Assembly: GCA_934593275.1 (NCBI GenBank)
Contig: CAKTQE010000010.1
Coordinates: forward strand, 1 to 49,160
Length of the DNA stretch: 49,160 bases
Direction: 5' to 3'
Source: an uncultured Oscillospiraceae bacterium
GTDB lineage: Bacteria; Bacillota; Clostridia; Oscillospirales; Oscillospiraceae
Notes under the pieces: model-generated
Seen by the model: only the letters and a program-made list of their open reading frames with translations
Databases searched by the model: none
What the model was told of the DNA's origin: nothing
Position numbers and translations under genes: made by a program
Shown: in pieces, positions 48,474 to 49,160 of the stretch
How the letters are laid out: each line of letters starts with the position of its first letter
Position numbering within the stretch: position 1 is the stretch's first letter

Positions 48474-48716
48474 ATGAAATGTCCGGAATGTGGAAAAGAA
48501 ATGCGTAACGGCTACCTGTTTTGCAGCAAGGATGGGGCTTTCAGCTTTGCCAGCACAGTCCCCGGCGTTTTTGAAAACGCCCGGAAGGCCGATGGCTTTG
48601 TGGAGATCACCCCACTGAAACCCAGCCACCGCACCAGAATACCCGCCGCCATCTGCGAAGAATGCAAGGTGGTGCAATTCCATTACGGGGCGGTTTCCAA
48701 TGAAATGACGGTGTGA
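48474..48716 (+). CDS. Small zinc-ribbon protein (PF20097-like)
   Basis: An 80-residue protein starting MKCPECGKEM at ATG 48474, with AGAAGG upstream. It has CPEC near the start and CEEC near residue 65, giving a four-Cys zinc ribbon. A short beta-rich middle lies between. Typical of small clostridial zinc-ribbon proteins paired with regulators. Function unknown; the operon with an Xre-AbrB regulator suggests a regulatory partner. Confidence 0.75.
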   Translation: MKCPECGKEMRNGYLFCSKDGAFSFASTVPGVFENARKADGFVEITPLKPSHRTRIPAAICEECKVVQFHYGAVSNEMTV

Positions 48717-48810
48717 TTGCCACCCAGAAAACACATCGTTTTTGCATCTCTAGAGCATAAAACAGCGATAGATACGCAAAAAATACGGTATTTCGGAACA
48801 AATGTATCGT

Positions 48811-48930
48811 AGGGGCGGCAACCTGCCGCCCGCCACGTTCCGATGCCTGAGACGTACCAATTAAACGGTATTACAATGGACGAATCCACTGTAGCGGCGG
48901 CAACCTGCCGCCACCCGGCCCGTAGGGCCG
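48811..48930. repeat. Two GGCGGCA hairpins plus a CGGCCC hairpin
   Basis: GGGCGGCA/TGCCGCCC (48813-48831) and GGCGGCA/TGCCGCC (48896-48912) are near-identical hairpins with an ACC loop; CGGCCC/GGGCCG (48916-48930) follows. They lie in the gene-free stretch 48717-49160 and look like short dispersed elements. Confidence 0.6.
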
Positions 48931-48976
48931 GAATCGTGGTACGTTTACACTTGTAACGTTCAACCCCAAAACGTAT

Positions 48977-49082
48977 GTCATTCCGACCGTAGCGCAAGCG
49001 GAGTGGAGGAATCTTCTACGTTGGAGAATGAACCACCACAAGATAAAAATTGCTACTTGGGAAGATTCCTCGACTCACTGTG
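48977..49082. repeat. Dispersed ~110-bp repeat, copy 3 (right end lost)
   Basis: Begins GTCATTCCGACCGTAGCGCA, contains GAATGAACCACCACAAGATA and ends CGACTCACTGTG. It matches the copy at 13745 most closely. The terminal TCGGAATGAC is missing. The rest of 49083-49160 shows nothing. Confidence 0.65.
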
Positions 49083-49160
49083 TTTTAAATTGGTACAGTA
49101 TTTTAGACACAAATTTCAAAAAATAAATGACAGTCACGCAGCAAGCGGTGGAGTGTACCC

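Overview
The window looks like a gut-type Clostridia chromosome, most likely Oscillospirales. This is inferred from Gram-positive signals (sigma-A promoters with 17-base spacers, strong AGGAGG ribosome sites), a GC-rich backbone, clostridial families (DHHW, DUF4358, TraX, AbrB-fused Xre regulators) and short palindromic repeats between genes. No rRNA and no CRISPR array were seen.

Bases 1-11,600 are visibly AT-richer than the rest and look like an accessory island. They hold a tyrosine recombinase, a sigma-like HTH protein, and a minus-strand system. That system has a LytTR response regulator, an AgrC-like kinase, a short AgrD-like cyclic-peptide precursor preceded by a 24-codon ORF, a lipoprotein, two membrane subunits, an ABC ATPase and an unknown protein. 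Small membrane, lipoprotein and hypothetical genes follow, then a perfect promoter that leads straight into a long hairpin. tRNA-Arg(ACG) lies at the right edge with its 3' end facing the island.

Bases 11,760-14,430 hold a secreted PIG-L deacetylase, dispersed repeats and a truncated transposase. Bases 14,430-22,280 hold a catabolic cluster: a YheO-type regulator next to a minus-strand operon of RidA, two amidohydrolases, a GntP-type permease, an aminotransferase and a dihydroorotase-like enzyme. One of the two amidohydrolases has lost every expected metal ligand. Bases 22,750-24,580 carry mutY and a PHP phosphatase.

Bases 24,660-29,780 form an operon of two esterases, an ATP-grasp enzyme and a polar amino-acid ABC transporter. 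A microprotein carrying the GADGPT motif follows. Bases 30,100-34,400 hold a CitMHS transporter / serine hydrolase / LysR / PfkB operon with a likely LysR operator. Next come a DUF6020 membrane protein, a candidate small RNA, a large surface-anchored protein and a TraX protein.

Bases 40,415-47,890 hold the most interesting system. It consists of an FkbH-type HAD-IIIC enzyme, an acyl carrier protein, an MBOAT acyltransferase, two SGNH lipoproteins, a DUF4358 lipoprotein and a DHHW protein. Its logic parallels Dlt/Alg surface O-acylation, but the loading enzyme is of the glyceryl-ACP type, which suggests an undescribed (possibly glyceryl) surface modification. The window ends with an Xre-AbrB regulator, a zinc-ribbon protein and a repeat-rich stretch.
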